From: Gloeopeniophorella convolvens
Taxonomy: Eukaryota > Basidiomycota > Agaricomycetes > Russulales
Reading direction: 5' to 3'
Assembly: GCA_022496205.1 (NCBI GenBank)
Contig: WTXD01000009.1
Location: 248,001 to 312,000, forward strand
DNA: 64,000 nt
Shown here: piece after piece, positions 45,460 to 56,292 of the stretch
Position numbering within the stretch: the first letter of the stretch is position 1
How the letters are laid out: every line of letters starts with the position of its first letter
Program-made: the position numbers and the translations under genes
The notes under the pieces: model-generated
Database searches by the model: none
Told to the model about the DNA's origin: nothing
The model's input: only the letters and a program-made list of their open reading frames with translations

Positions 45460-45900
45460 TGTGATCCCTGGTAAACCACTGGCAGCAAGTGAAGCGAGTG
45501 TCCAGCTGGAATCCGGCGCGTGAGTAGATGCTAACTAATTATCGTGTAAAGCGAGTCAGCAATGGGCCGCAGCGGGTAAGCACGGCCAGGCACGGCCCTT
45601 CTCTGCACAACGGCTGACGCAGCAATCGCATGCCCGTGCCTGCCCGCGAGTCCCCGTCTCTGCAGGGTCAGACCGGAACAGTCCTCATCTCCCCATCACG
45701 TGCTCCCTCGAGTCCGGGCTGTCCGAGCACCGACTCTTCCTTGATCCCTGCTCCTGCTTCCGGTCTCTCCCGCCGGCTCCGTTACCTGCACCGCCTGAAA
45801 AGTTATAAACCCTTGGGTCGTTTCTCTATCCCCCATCACCAATCATATCCACATCTCAAAACCCTCAAAACTTCGTCACCACCAACTCCTCTTCACTACA
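45460..45900. promoter_or_regulatory. Divergent region with TATA-like box
   Basis: 441 bases between the FTS-like start (-) and the Rcf2-like start (+). TTATAAA at 45,803-45,809 lies 92 bases before the plus-strand start, and the pyrimidine- and CACAAC-rich leader is typical of a well expressed fungal gene. Confidence 0.4.
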
Positions 45901-46658
45901 ATGAAGGTCAACGTTAGCAAAGAAGAGCTCGAGGCCTTTGACCGTGCTACCATCCGCGGATCCATCGAGGGTGTCCTCGGGGGTCTTGCCATCTCCCTCC
46001 CTGCTTCATTTGCCGCCCACCGCTATTGGCCCGCCTACCGTGCTCTCCCCATCCATCTGAAGGCCCTCGGTGTTGTTCTCATTGTCGGCCCTACCTGGGC
46101 AATCCAGACAGAACGCCGAGGTGTTGAATTCGACGAGGCACACAACTGGTGAGTTCGATAACCTACCATAAGATCTATTCGCAGACCGCTTACGCACGTA
46201 TAGGAAGGGTGTAGGTCGCCAACTTCTGGATAGTGCCCGGGCACGCGAGGATGCCGAGTGGGCCAACTTGAACTCGTCTGACAGGTTCAAGAAATGGTTT
46301 GCCGACCACCAGTACAAAGTCATCCTGGGCAGCTGGGCTGCCAGCATGGCCGTTGCTGGTACCATTATCATGCGCGATAGGTGCGTTCGCATCGACCCAT
46401 CGTTCGTCATTATAAAAGCTGACCAACTCCCCCAGGCATCAGTCCACGTCGCAGAAGGTTGTCCAGGCCCGTATGTGGGCCCAGGGCCTGACCATTGGCA
46501 TTCTTATTACCGCCGGCATCCTCACCCACTCGCAACGCGAGGAGGCGACCAAGCATCACGTCGTTGACCACTCATGGCGCGAGCTCCTCGAAGTAGAGGC
46601 CAGGGAGGCTGAGTCACGGAAAATCAAGGCACTCGCCCCTTCAGCAGCAACAGCATAG
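45901..46658 (+). CDS. RCF2: HIG1-domain respiratory factor, Rcf2-like (copy A)
   Basis: Probable mitochondrial inner-membrane protein of the HIG1 family, linked in yeast to cytochrome c oxidase and supercomplex assembly. It starts MKVNVSKEELEAFDRATIRG and has hydrophobic stretches GVLGGLAISLPASFAAH and ALGVVLIVGPTWAI. After an intron it reads LDSARAREDAEWANLNSSDR, FKKWFADHQYKVILGSWAAS and MAVAGTIIM. Past a second intron it carries the HIG1 signature QKVVQARMWAQG, with QxxxQxRxxxQ in place of the usual R/H. A last membrane segment LTIGILITAGILTH and the tail KHHVVDHSWRELLEVEAREA follow. The three-exon layout, two N-terminal hydrophobic segments plus a C-terminal HIG1 pair, fits Rcf2 rather than the shorter Rcf1. 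A related copy lies at 52,343-53,199. Confidence 0.82.
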
Positions 46659-47137
46659 AGTGTTATATATCTCTAGACTTATCCTATTCATCCATTTAGC
46701 ATCATGACATACCATCTCTCGCATCCGCACGCACCTCGCCCTCTCTCCCATCGTTGTATTACTCTACTCGGTACCCTAGTATAATCGTCTGCGTTAGTAG
46801 ATACTGGAACGTATAGAACTACAGGACACGAACAATTCGAGTGCTTCCCAAACACATGCCCGGTCGTATCTTCGAGAGAAATATTCTGCGTATGGTGCGA
46901 TGAAACTAGATGAAACCCTGGCGAAAGTTGAGCCGCAGGGCCCGTTGCTGGCGGCCTGGACACGGACTTACATCGGTCAGCCTTCCCCCGAAGCGAAGCC
47001 GCAGCGCCCCGAGTTCAGGCGCCGACTTGCCGGGTCGGACAGGGTCGGTCCGGTGATGGGCGCCAAGATGTCGGGGTTGTGCTCGGAAACGGAAATGGTC
47101 GCTCAGGCACCGTCAGGCTTGAGCTTGCCTCGCAAAA
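46659..47137. other. Intergenic, no gene seen
   Basis: About 480 bases between copy A of the HIG1 gene and the Nop13-like gene, both on the plus strand. It should include the Rcf2-like 3' end and the Nop13 promoter. Confidence 0.5.
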
Positions 47138-48553
47138 ATGTCCTCCGCCTCCGATGCCGACTCTGTGTCCTCCTCCTCGTCGGTGCCTTCCTCGAGCAGA
47201 TCAACATCACCGACCGTGACAAGACCCAAAAGAAAACCGATCCGTCTCCTGATCCATCGTCCAGCTCGAGCTCAGATCGGAGGCAGAGCAAGATGCAGTA
47301 GACGCCCCGGTGCTATCACATGCCGCCAAACGAAAGCAAAAGAGAGCGCAGGCAAAGAAAGCTAGCTCCTCGGAGTCTCCTGAGAAGAAACCCAAGAAAG
47401 AAGGGGATGCTGGCGGCCACCCGAAACGCCAAAACTCCGTCTGGATTGGAAACCTGAGCTTCAAGACCACACCAGAGTCGCTGAAGCGCTTTTTCGATGG
47501 CGTCGGGGAGATCACAAGAATAAACCTCCCTACGAAGGCCGTAGGCGGGCCTCCTGGTGGGCAAGTCCGACGAGAGAATAGGGGGTACGGCCAAAACCCC
47601 CTCCTTTTCTGCGCTTTACGACTCAACTGCTCGCAGGTTCGCATATGTCGACTTTGCGACACCAGACGCAAAAACCATTGCTATCGCGATGTCGGAGAAG
47701 CACCTAGAAGGGCGGCGCCTTCTTATCAAAGATGGTGAGTTCACGGACCCCCCATGTTTGTCGTGTGGTCTGACGTGCACAGGTGGTGACTTCAAGGGCA
47801 GACCCGAAAAACCTGACGCACCCGCGGACTCAGCAGTCTCGCCTGCGTTGAGGATGAGTAAGACAGCGAAGAAGATACTGGCTGCACAGACAAAGCCGCC
47901 AGCACCTACACTCTTCTTTGGCAACCTTGGGTTTGAGACGACAGAAGAATCCATCAAGGGGCTTCTGCAGGCTCATCGTGCAAAAAGCTCAAGCACGCCA
48001 AGGACGATGAAGCGTCGGAAGCGTGGATAAAGAGAGTCCGCCTTGCGACATTTGAAGACAGTGGTCTGTGTAAAGGGTATAGTTGTCTTGCGGTATCGGC
48101 CGACTCTAGCTAACAGATACACACACTAGATTTGCGTTTGTCGATTTTGCGAGCATAGATGACGCAACCTCTGCTCTGGTCCAGCGCAAGAACCACCACC
48201 TTGATGGGCGCAACCTAGTCGTCGAATACGCCTCCGCCGAGGCGGTGCGCAGAGGTCCCAACAAACCCAAGGCGCCGCCGCCGCCCACGAACGGCACTGA
48301 CAGGGGCAGAACGCGAAGCGAGAAGCACGATCAGGGCTCTGGCAAGGATGAAGATGCGTCGGAGCGTCCCACGGCGATTACCAATGAAGAGCCGCAGAAG
48401 GCGAAAAACTCGGTGGCTCCGCCGAAAAGTGTGCTTAGGAAACCCGGCAGCTACAAACCGCGTCCCGCTCCTGGAGCGGCGCTTGCGATGGCAAGGCGAG
48501 AACAGGTCGCGATCGTGCCGAGTGAGGGGCGGAAGGTCAGGTTCGAGGATTGA
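47138..48553 (+). CDS. NOP13: Nucleolar RNA-binding protein Nop13-like (two RRMs)
   Basis: Nucleolar protein associated with pre-ribosomes. It starts MSSASDADSVSSSSSVPSSS. After an intron, a basic region (AAKRKQKRAQAKKASSS) precedes RRM1: SVWIGNLSFKTTPESLKRFF with RNP1 FAYVDFATPDAKTIAIAM in the next exon. RRM2 reads PTLFFGNLGFETTEESIKGL, then KRVRLATFEDSGLCKG and, after an intron, FAFVDFASIDDATSALVQRK and NLVVEYASAEAVRRG. The tail is Lys/Pro-rich (KSVLRKPGSYKPRPAPGAAL) and ends EGRKVRFED. Both RRMs keep aromatic RNP residues. About five introns. The RRM pair with the basic linker fits Nop13. Confidence 0.85.
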
Positions 48554-48632
48554 TTCATGGAGATCGCATACCTACGACAGATATTGCTACATGGGAATAG
48601 AGGCACACAGCAGTTGGGAATGGGGGATAATG

Positions 48633-50738
48633 CTAATCGTCACCGTCCTCGTCCTCTTCAACCATGCCGACCTCGTACTCTCCGCAGACGTCCCACCGGG
48701 ACCCTTCTGCAGCTGCCGAGACGTATTTTACGAATCTCATGACACCCTCGTCACGCAGAACGAGCAGTAGGCGATTGAAGCCAGGTTGCGACGTCAGAAG
48801 TGTGGCGTCGTCGTCTTCTTCATCGTCACTCCCGTGCATATGGGCGTCGCCGTTCTCATGCGTGCCGTTCGTGGCGCCGTTCCCGTTGGCAGCATGGCTA
48901 TGCCCGGTTTCCGCTGATTTTTTGCTTGACCGGTACACGGCCGGGTCGTCTTCCTCGTCGTTGGGTGCCATGTAGCACTACGGAATTGTCAGAGCTGATC
49001 GCCGACAGGTGTAACCTCCGGGAAAAAACGCGTACCTCCCAGCCACCCCACTCCCCCGCCTCCCATCCTGCAGGCTCTGTCTCCTTCCCCTTCCCTTTGT
49101 CTTTCGCCGCGTCAGCGTCGATGACCTGGGGAGTGAGTCCCAACACGGCATCCAGACGCGCCTCTTTCGCCTCGCTCGTCGCGAGCGAATAGCCCAGGCC
49201 CGGACAGAACCGGCGCGCCTCAACGGCATACTGGAGCGGGAGCAGGCTCGAGACGGCCGCGAGCCACGCGCGGAACGCGGGCGCGGGGAACAGCTCGTCC
49301 TGCAGTGAGCGGACGAGCAGCTGCGGCGACTGCGCGGCGCGCGGCGACACGGCGACCGAGGGCCCGCCAGGCGACGGCGGTTCGAGCACATTGTAGCGCC
49401 ACTTGTGCGGCGGGCCCTTGATGCGCCACCCCGAGCCCGCGCCGGCCGTGTGCGACGGGATCGGCGTCGTGCGATTCTTGCCGAGCCCGTCGCGCGCGTC
49501 ACGCTCGCGCAGGCCTGTGTCGAGCTTCTCGGCGATGGGCTCGGAGAGGAAGTCGTACAGTTCGAGGGAGGACTCGGCGGCGAAGCGCGAGGCGAGCGCT
49601 TTGATCGTCCGCGGTTGGAGGTACGCCGGGTTGAGGAACTCGGAGAGGAAGGAAACGTGGTCCTCGGTCAGCGGGGAGTTCGGGAGCGGCGGCGCCTCCG
49701 TTTCTGGGTATGGGTGGAACTCGGTAGATGTGGAAGCCTAGAGTTGCTCGTGTTCAGTCAAGATAGTCCGGGGAGTTGCTCGTCAACCCACAAGTTGTTC
49801 GCGTGAGCTTGGGAGGGCTTGGGCGAACCCGTCCTCGTAGCCGTCCTCCCCAGGTTGGGCCGCGTGGAACCACCCGCTGATGCTCAGCCGCTGTCGCCCG
49901 TCATCGCCCTCGCCGACAACCACTTCTTCCACCGAGTGGAAGCTGCGCCCAGGCTGCACCTCGAAGAAGATGAATTGGTTCCACACCGGCGGAATGCTCT
50001 TCGTCGGGACTGGCTCGGGTTCCAGCAGGCCGTCCGCGCCTTCTCGAACAGGATACAGCTCGAGCGCGCCTCCCCACTCCTTCTGCCAGAGCTGGTAGTG
50101 CGGCAGCGGCATGTAGAGGATGTACGACACGCGCCGTGTGCCAATCACGTCGTCGTGGTTGAGCAGGTGGCAGCCTTTGCGGTAAGTGTTGACGGACATG
50201 TCCTGCTTCGTGCCCGAGAGCGGGCCACAGCCCGTCACCGTGCGCAGGAATTCTCGGAATTTTGGCGAGTAGAGCGCATCGCGCAGTTTTAGAAGGTTGG
50301 GAAGGAGGGAGACTTGTTGCTCGGTGAGGTAAGAAAGTGACGCTAGATCGCCGGTCTGGTTCACCTGAGAAAGCACGGCGGAACAAGACCAGATCGGATG
50401 AGTCGAGGAGAGCAGCACGGCGCAGTGGAACGCACCTTGTATATGTCGGTCTCTTTCTCGGTGAAGTGAAGTTCGCTCAGACACTCGTCCTTGACTTGTT
50501 GGAGAAGTTCGTCCTGGAAGAGCTTTTCGACGAGGGCATGCTTGAAGGGCTCGCTTGTTGAGTACGAGGAGGCGAGTCTGCTGACACAGGCCGGGTCAAA
50601 TAGGTCAGGCGCAAAACATGCGCGCGGGTCGTCGATAGTGGCAGGATTCGACGTCGACGATTGGTGGCCAACCTTGAGCCTTTTCATGCCGCCCGTCTTC
50701 GGCTCCGGAGAGGGCGACCGTGGGTGTGTTTTGGCCAT
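48633..50738 (-). CDS. TPA1: Prolyl dihydroxylase Tpa1/Ofd1
   Basis: 2-oxoglutarate/Fe(II) oxygenase that hydroxylates a proline of ribosomal protein uS12 and, in fission yeast, controls the sterol factor Sre1 in response to oxygen. It starts MAKTHPRSPSPEPKTGGMKR. The catalytic domain reads LHFTEKETDIYKVNQTGDLA, TYRKGCHLLNHDDVIGTRRV and SYILYMP, with the metal-binding H-x-D. It continues IFFEVQPGRSFHSVEEVV and RLSISGWFH, giving the distal His and the Arg that holds 2-oxoglutarate. A second, non-catalytic half continues STEFHPYPETEAPPLPNSPL, HVSFLSEFLNPAYLQPRTIK and SGWRIKGPPHKWRYNVLEPP. The final exon, joined by GGWE to CYMAPNDEEDDPAVYRS, ends in an acidic tail. Four exons. Local GC content is high around 49,200-49,500. 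Confidence 0.9.
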
Positions 50739-51103
50739 TGGGTGTCTTGGAAATTAGGGAAACAGAAACGAACGGCTGGTCTCGCGCGCTCCGGGTTAAA
50801 AGGCAGCGATAGACCGTCTGAGAGGGGAGCGGAAAGCAGCCTAGGGCTGCCCAGGGCTAGACTCTCCCGCGCCCTCTGTAGTCCCGGAAGTATGGGCTCA
50901 GCCTCGACTCCAATTCGAGGCTCTCGTGCACGCGCAAGCACTCTAAATGCAACACTATGATCTTATTGGTACAACACAGTGAGAAACACAGAAAAGGGAA
51001 GACGGTGGGGAACTGCAACGGGCCGACAGTATGTATGCAACGTAGCAACACAACCGGACCCTGGGGAGGGCCAGAACGTAGGAACAGGAACACCGGACGG
51101 AAA
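50739..51103. other. Intergenic, no gene seen
   Basis: 365 bases between the Tpa1 start and the end of the four-TM protein gene, both on the minus strand. No coding pattern. Confidence 0.5.
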
Positions 51104-52127
51104 TCAATCTTTATACTTCTCCTGCCCACGACCATGATTAAGCAATCCTTCCTCGGGTCGGATGGGGAGCACTATCCGACCAACGCTGTGTCGGTGCCCT
51201 CGAGAATGCGAGTGGCGGTGCTGACGCGGGGAGTGGGACACATCTGGCTGTATCCACGCCTCTCGTGCGTTCAGGCCGCGCACTTCGCGTTCGGAGAGAT
51301 TGCCGAGGGAAACAGGTGCATACACCAGTGCCGTTGACTCGAGCTGGGCGTCAATTGGGCTGCTTGGGGAAGAGGCGGTTGGACTGGGGAGGAGGTAGAT
51401 GCGTTGAAGAGAACCGTCCTTAGGCATCCGCAGTGGCAAGTCCCTTGAGAACCTAGAGAGTTGCGAGTAGTAGCTTGATACGGCGATGACGAGATGTAGC
51501 TGCAAATACAACGTCGTGAGAACTCGGAGTACCTTGTCTGGTCGGGAGGGGAGGCTCACCCGGATAACAATGATGATGAACATGACCGCAACAAAGACCA
51601 CAAGAACACGCTCGAACCACTGCTCGCAGTTCTCCGAACTGAGGCCCATCTCGGCCAGGTCGCGCATGAGGTCGCCATGTCGCGAGAGCTCCTCGCATAT
51701 GCTGGTCCGGACGGAGTAATAGCTGACAGAGGCGTATGTTACAAAGAGCGTGGAGATGGTACAGAACGTGAAGTCGGCGGCAGAGAAATCACGGTAGAAT
51801 CGAACGTATGATGGTACGCCCTGCAAAACATGAGGGTGACAGGATGAATGATGGGGAACCGGCGATGAAGAGTAGGAGGCTGACCTTGACGATACCGACG
51901 AAGCCAACGGTACTGGCCACCGCCGCAGTGACAAGGTACGCCGCAGAGAGGCCTCCAACAAGACCGACACTGTTGACGGTCCAGGGATCTACGGAGCCCT
52001 CCCACTCGCTCTCTGTGTCCCACTTGAGGGAACGCCAGAGGGTGAAGAGGTTGATGGCGAGGATGAGGTTGACGGATGCGCCGAAGAAAGAGGCGACGAG
52101 GGAGAGTGTCCTATTCCAGCGCGGCAT
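51104..52127 (-). CDS. Four-TM membrane protein of unknown function
   Basis: Not recognised beyond its membrane layout. Starting at MPRWNRTLSLVASFFGASVN (an in-frame Met at 52,145 is an alternative), it has hydrophobic segments LSLVASFFGASVNLILAINL, GLSAAYLVTAAVASTVGFVG, then after an intron FTFCTISTLFVTYASVSYY and VLVVFVAVMFIIIVIR, with the last close to another intron and followed by LHLVIAVSSYYSQLSR. The N-terminus is short, and the long C-terminal tail is polar (LLPSPTASSPSSPIDAQLES) with a His/Arg/Ser-rich part (RQHRHSHSRGHRHS). Two or three introns. The pattern is common for small fungal plasma- or endomembrane proteins; no motif gives a role. Confidence 0.68.
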
Positions 52128-52342
52128 CGTGCTCAGGGCGAGCATTGGTCGTTGTCGGAGGCAAGGAGAAGGAAACAAGCCAACGACGGGCGCCCGCACG
52201 GTCTGCGGCCCACGAGTTATCGGTATCAATCCCGATATGGTACTTGTTGCTACGCAAACTAAAGTTACATTATTTTATATTATTTACCGAGCCGCCGGAT
52301 CCCCACTTGACCGCCTAGATATGTCAGCACTGAGCGGCATGT

Positions 52343-53199
52343 TCAGCGCTGGGCGGCCGCCTGAGCGGCCTGAGCTTTGCGTTCCTCCGACGCCTTGACA
52401 ATGTCCTGCCACGAGTGATCGGTGTTCACCGGCCGAGCCGCATCGCCCTCGTCCCGCTTATACATCCTCGTACGCCCAACCGCAGCTGCCGCGATGACCA
52501 CCCCGATGGTCAGGCCCTGTGACCACATTCTGGCCTGCACAACCTGTAACCCCAAGGATATTGAACTCGCGCATCAGAGACATCAAAGGCGCAGCACACC
52601 TTTTGAGACATGCTTTGATACCTTCACAGAACAGTGTTCGTCAGTTTCGCTCACACGGACCCACTCTGTCTACGCACGGATTACGCATATTGCTCCGAAT
52701 GCACCCGCGACTCCCAGGGCCCAACACCCGGCAATGGCACTGAACTGGTGCCGCGCGGTGAAGTCAACAACCTTCTGGGTTATGGTAAGGTTCTCCCATT
52801 TGGCTTCCTCCCGGCGCTTAATGAGCGCAAGCTGGTCATTGCCTGCGCCATCCCTGTAACATATTGTGAGCCCAACTACGCAATCTGATCCCAAAGACAA
52901 GCCCACCATTCGCTGCGCTCAAAGCGTCGCCCTGCCCGCTCCGCTGTGATGACGAACGACGGAACGACAGCCAGCACGACGCCGAAGGCCTTCAGGGATG
53001 GCGGCAGGCTCCTGTAGTACGGCCAGCGCTTGTTGGCTATGTAAGACGCGGGCAGGGCTACTGCCATGCTTCCGAGGAAGCCCTGGGCGCCGCCGATGGC
53101 GACGGCATGCTGATGCTCTCTCAGTCTCTCGGCCGAGGACTGAGGACCGCCTCGTCAACACCGATGCGGGAAATCACTTTGAATCGACCCCACCTTCAT
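52343..53199 (-). CDS. HIG1-domain respiratory factor, Rcf2-like (copy B)
   Basis: A divergent paralogue of the gene at 45,901. A tiny first exon (ATGAAG at 53,199) joined to SSAERLREHQHAVAIGG is my proposal for the start; MAVALPASY at 53,067 is the fallback. It reads GAQGFLGSMAVALPASYIAN, KRWPYYRSLPPSLKAFGVVL and VITAERAGRRFERSEW. After an intron it continues LALIKRREEAKWENLTITQK and GCWALGVAGAFGAICVIRA. Past another intron come QKVVQARMWSQG with the same HIG1 signature as copy A, LTIGVVIAAAAVG, and NTDHSWQDIVKASEERKAQA. Intron positions match copy A at both W|x and QK|VV, which supports descent from one gene. The C-terminal tail is shorter. Whether both are expressed cannot be told. Confidence 0.72.
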
Positions 53200-53314
53200 C
53201 TTATCTTGGCTTGGGCTGACAACTGAGTGGTGTGATGATGGAAATCAAGTATGGACCGGGTGGTGTTTTTATCGTACACCTCAGGGGCTACTCTATACAT
53301 TCTAATCGAGCAAC

Positions 53315-53533
53315 ATGAAGTCATTGAGGAGTACGACGTCACGAGTGGTTGTGCGCCGTGCGCGACGCTTCTATTCACAGGCAGGACTCCCGCGCCACGC
53401 AACTCTACAGATTGAACCAGTACACTTCGAGATAAAGTTCACTGGGTGTGCGTGGTTGCAGGATGCAGCAGATGTACAATGTAATAGATGGTGGGTACAG
53501 CTGAGCCTTGGGCGCTATGAACTACCAGACTAG
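53315..53533 (+). CDS. Possible small mitochondrial protein
   Basis: A 72-codon frame starting MKSLRSTTSRVVVRRARRFY with SQAGLPRHATLQIEPVHF. The N-terminus is rich in Arg, Ser and Val without acidic residues and ends in RRFYS, as expected for a mitochondrial presequence with a matrix-protease site. Beyond that the sequence is unremarkable and an intron beginning GTGTGCG may interrupt it. It sits between the starts and ends of two minus-strand genes. I do not recognise it, and it may be chance. Confidence 0.22.
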   Translation: MKSLRSTTSRVVVRRARRFYSQAGLPRHATLQIEPVHFEIKFTGCAWLQDAADVQCNRWWVQLSLGRYELPD

Positions 53534-53631
53534 CATCGTATCAAGTAATATAATCCGTCGCCCTTCCGCCGAGCTGCACTCCAACACACAGATACAGCAC
53601 AAACAAAATAAAGATAACTAGCGTAAATGGA

Positions 53632-55873
53632 CTACTCGACGCGCTTCGCCATCCGCTCGGCCTCGCGCACGACGCTCCGAGGGCCGCGCTTCGCGACAGC
53701 CCAGAGGAAGACCATGATGATGATGATAAACTGCAACCACAACCAGAGTTCGAGCACGACTGTCATCGTCCGGCTCTTCTTTGTTTCCAGAGACGCAACC
53801 TCGGAAGTGGGCTGCGGCTTTGGCGTCGTATCTGCTTTGACCAAAACGAGAGCATCGTCTCTTATGGCGGGCGGTGCCGTCTGAACTTCCACCTGTGCGA
53901 CTGCGCGCTTGGAATCAGATGTCGTTGCCAGAGGCGTAGTGTTCTCAGCCTGGACTCTGTGGAGACTGGAGCGCCGCCTGAATGGTGTGGTATACTGGAA
54001 GCGTTTGTCGACCCAATAGTGGGTCCTTGAGCGTATCGTATCGGATAGCCGATGCTGGTGGTTAGACTTTTGGGGCGTCTTGTCGGTGTCTTCGAAGGGT
54101 TGCCTGGTCAGGGAGGGCTCGTTTGGAAGAACGTTTGAAGGAGTGTGGAGGTCACGGGAGGGTGACATGGGAGGGGTTGTGGGCCGCGACGGCGTCGACG
54201 GACGAGAAGCAAAGACGTCATAGAGGCTGCTCGAACGTAGGTGGTGGTTCTCCGTAAAGTCGCCACCGTATTCGCTGCCAAGTTCGCTACCCAGAGTAGG
54301 GAGATGCGAAGGGTTTCGCGAAGAGAAAGAGTGGGCTCCACTGCCAGGAAAATCTAGCGAGGAAAGGGCTGGCGAGCAAGGGTTGCTGATCATCGCAGGG
54401 GCCTCAGGCACATCTGGAAGAGGCTGAACAGGCGTATCGAAGAGCCCGACGACGGTTTTGCGAGCTCTGAGTGGGGCACCCTTAGCCCGACCGCTACCCC
54501 GTACGGTGCTTTCCATGTTGTCCCCGATGCCCCTTTCAAAGCCAGCCAACGACAACTTGCTGATATCGCCAGTGATGGAGCGGCGCAAGCTCCGGAAGCG
54601 CATAGTGTCATTGGCGTCGTTCACATGGGGGCCAGCTGGCTCGCCGTCTTCGACGACCTCCAGTTCCACGTCGGGGTCCTCGCCAAAGAATGCGTACAAC
54701 CGACGAATCCCTTCGGCTTCGAGCTGTGCCTCGTGGAGTTTCGTCGCAGTATCGCGTTGGCTTTCTTGTATCTGCTCGTTAGCGAGCTCGAGTTCGCGAA
54801 CCTTGCAGACAAGCTGGGCGACCAGTGCTGACTCGCCGGTGGAAGGTGATGCAACTGGGGTAGCCGGGGATGGAGATGGATGAGAAGGGAAGACGAAGAT
54901 GTTGTGCGAGCTCGAAGTGGCAGAGGGAGGAAGGGGCATATCCTCGGCTGCGACCCGGACTGTAGGCTTGGGGATAACCAACGGCGGCATTGGTCTGCGG
55001 CTGTTAGGGGCGAAATCGCGCACGCTATCCTCTGCATCTGTCTCCTCCGCCTGGCTTCCGCTCTTGCCGCGATGTGCGCGCACCCTGTCGTCCCACTCCT
55101 GCTTTCGTTTCCTGGATTCCTCGTCTCGCTGAACTTGTAACTGCAGGGCCTCGCCCCTGGCTCTGTATTGGTCCAGCTCCTCGCGCAGGAAGTCGATCTC
55201 CTTCTCGAGCTTCCCAAGCCGCCTGCGGCCCGCGAGGTCAGCCTGCCCAGATTCGGCCTCAAGCTTCTCGAGCTTCTGAAGGAGCTCCGCATTCTGATCA
55301 GAGAGTAGCGAGAGATCAGATGGCGAGACCGAGATGCGACGGGTGCGCTGTGAGCGGAGCGGAGGTAGGGTCGTAGTGTGGTACTCGGGGGTGGGGGCGG
55401 GGGATGATGCCGGCGTAGTTCGAGGTGTCAGAGCGGAGGCGGAGGGCAGGCGTGCGAGGAGCGCTTTGTGCTTCTCCTCGAGCGTGATGTTACTGTTATA
55501 CAGGTTCTTCGACAGTTCCGAGGTCATGGTCAGTTCTGGGACACGCGAGGGTCAATACGCAGGGAAGATGAACGACAGGGGCCAAGAACTTACCTCTCTC
55601 GCGCTCACGTATTAACTCGTTTGCGCGTACGAGAAGGGAGGACAATTCCTCGCGCGGCCGCTCATTGATCCATTCCTCGATGGCGGACGGAACGTCACCG
55701 GAAAATACGTCGTTTGCTAACGCGTGGATGTGACGTGCAGTAACTGACTCGGAGAAATTGTTCGGGTCAGAGGACGCGGTGTGTTGGCCGTATGGGGGCG
55801 GCGGAGGAGATGACTTTTTGAGCTGAAAGGATGGGGGGCGTGGGCGGATGATAGTCGAGTTGATGTTAGACAT
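53632..55873 (-). CDS. Tail-anchored coiled-coil protein
   Basis: Two exons join at an intron near 55,540-55,595: MSNINSTIIRPRPPSFQLKK leads to SAIEEWINERPREELSSLLV and RANELIRERER, then ELTMTSELSKNLYNSNITLE. A coiled coil follows (LLSDQNAELLQKLEKLEAES, GRRRLGKLEKEIDFLREELD, YRARGEALQLQVQRDEESRK) and a second one around VAQLVCKVRELELANEQIQE. The rest is Ser/Pro-rich with many SP and TP sites. Near the C-terminus MTVVLELWLWLQFIIIIMVF forms a single membrane segment followed by a short basic tail (AKRGPRSVVREAERMAKRVE), a tail-anchor layout. About 720 residues. I do not know a named homologue; a role as membrane tether or organiser is a guess from architecture. Confidence 0.78.
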
Positions 55874-56292
55874 TCAGACAAGGTGTGTAGCAAGTGTGAT
55901 GAGAGATAACGAGAGATGTGCGGAGCGAACTAGAAGCGTAGGTTGTAGCCAAGACCAAGAGCCTGAGACAGGAGAAATGGCATGTGGGCCAGCCAGGGCG
56001 AGCAGGCTGCTTTTGAGTAGTTTGAGAACGAGTCCGGGAATACTCTCGCTCCAGCCGGTCCCCTCACTCGCGCTAGAGCGGACCGCGTTTCTTATGTAAG
56101 CCGCTACTTTTCTATCGTTTTCCGTTCGTATTCCGATGTTGCAAGCTCCTCCGCTTCCAATCTTCAAGCCGTCGCGCCTGTCATGTCCAAGTCGACACGT
56201 GTCGAGATAAGCCATCCTCCACATTGCATTCGACACCCAAAACGATGATCATAATACAGAAAAATATGCTGTGCACGCAATGTGACTCGGTC
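55874..56292. other. Intergenic, no gene seen
   Basis: About 420 bases between the start of the coiled-coil gene and the end of the nucleoporin gene, both on the minus strand. Confidence 0.5.

Noticed and set aside
49405..49806. Plus-strand open frame opposite the Tpa1 gene
   Set aside because: Arg-rich, follows local high GC, and lies antisense to well conserved coding sequence.
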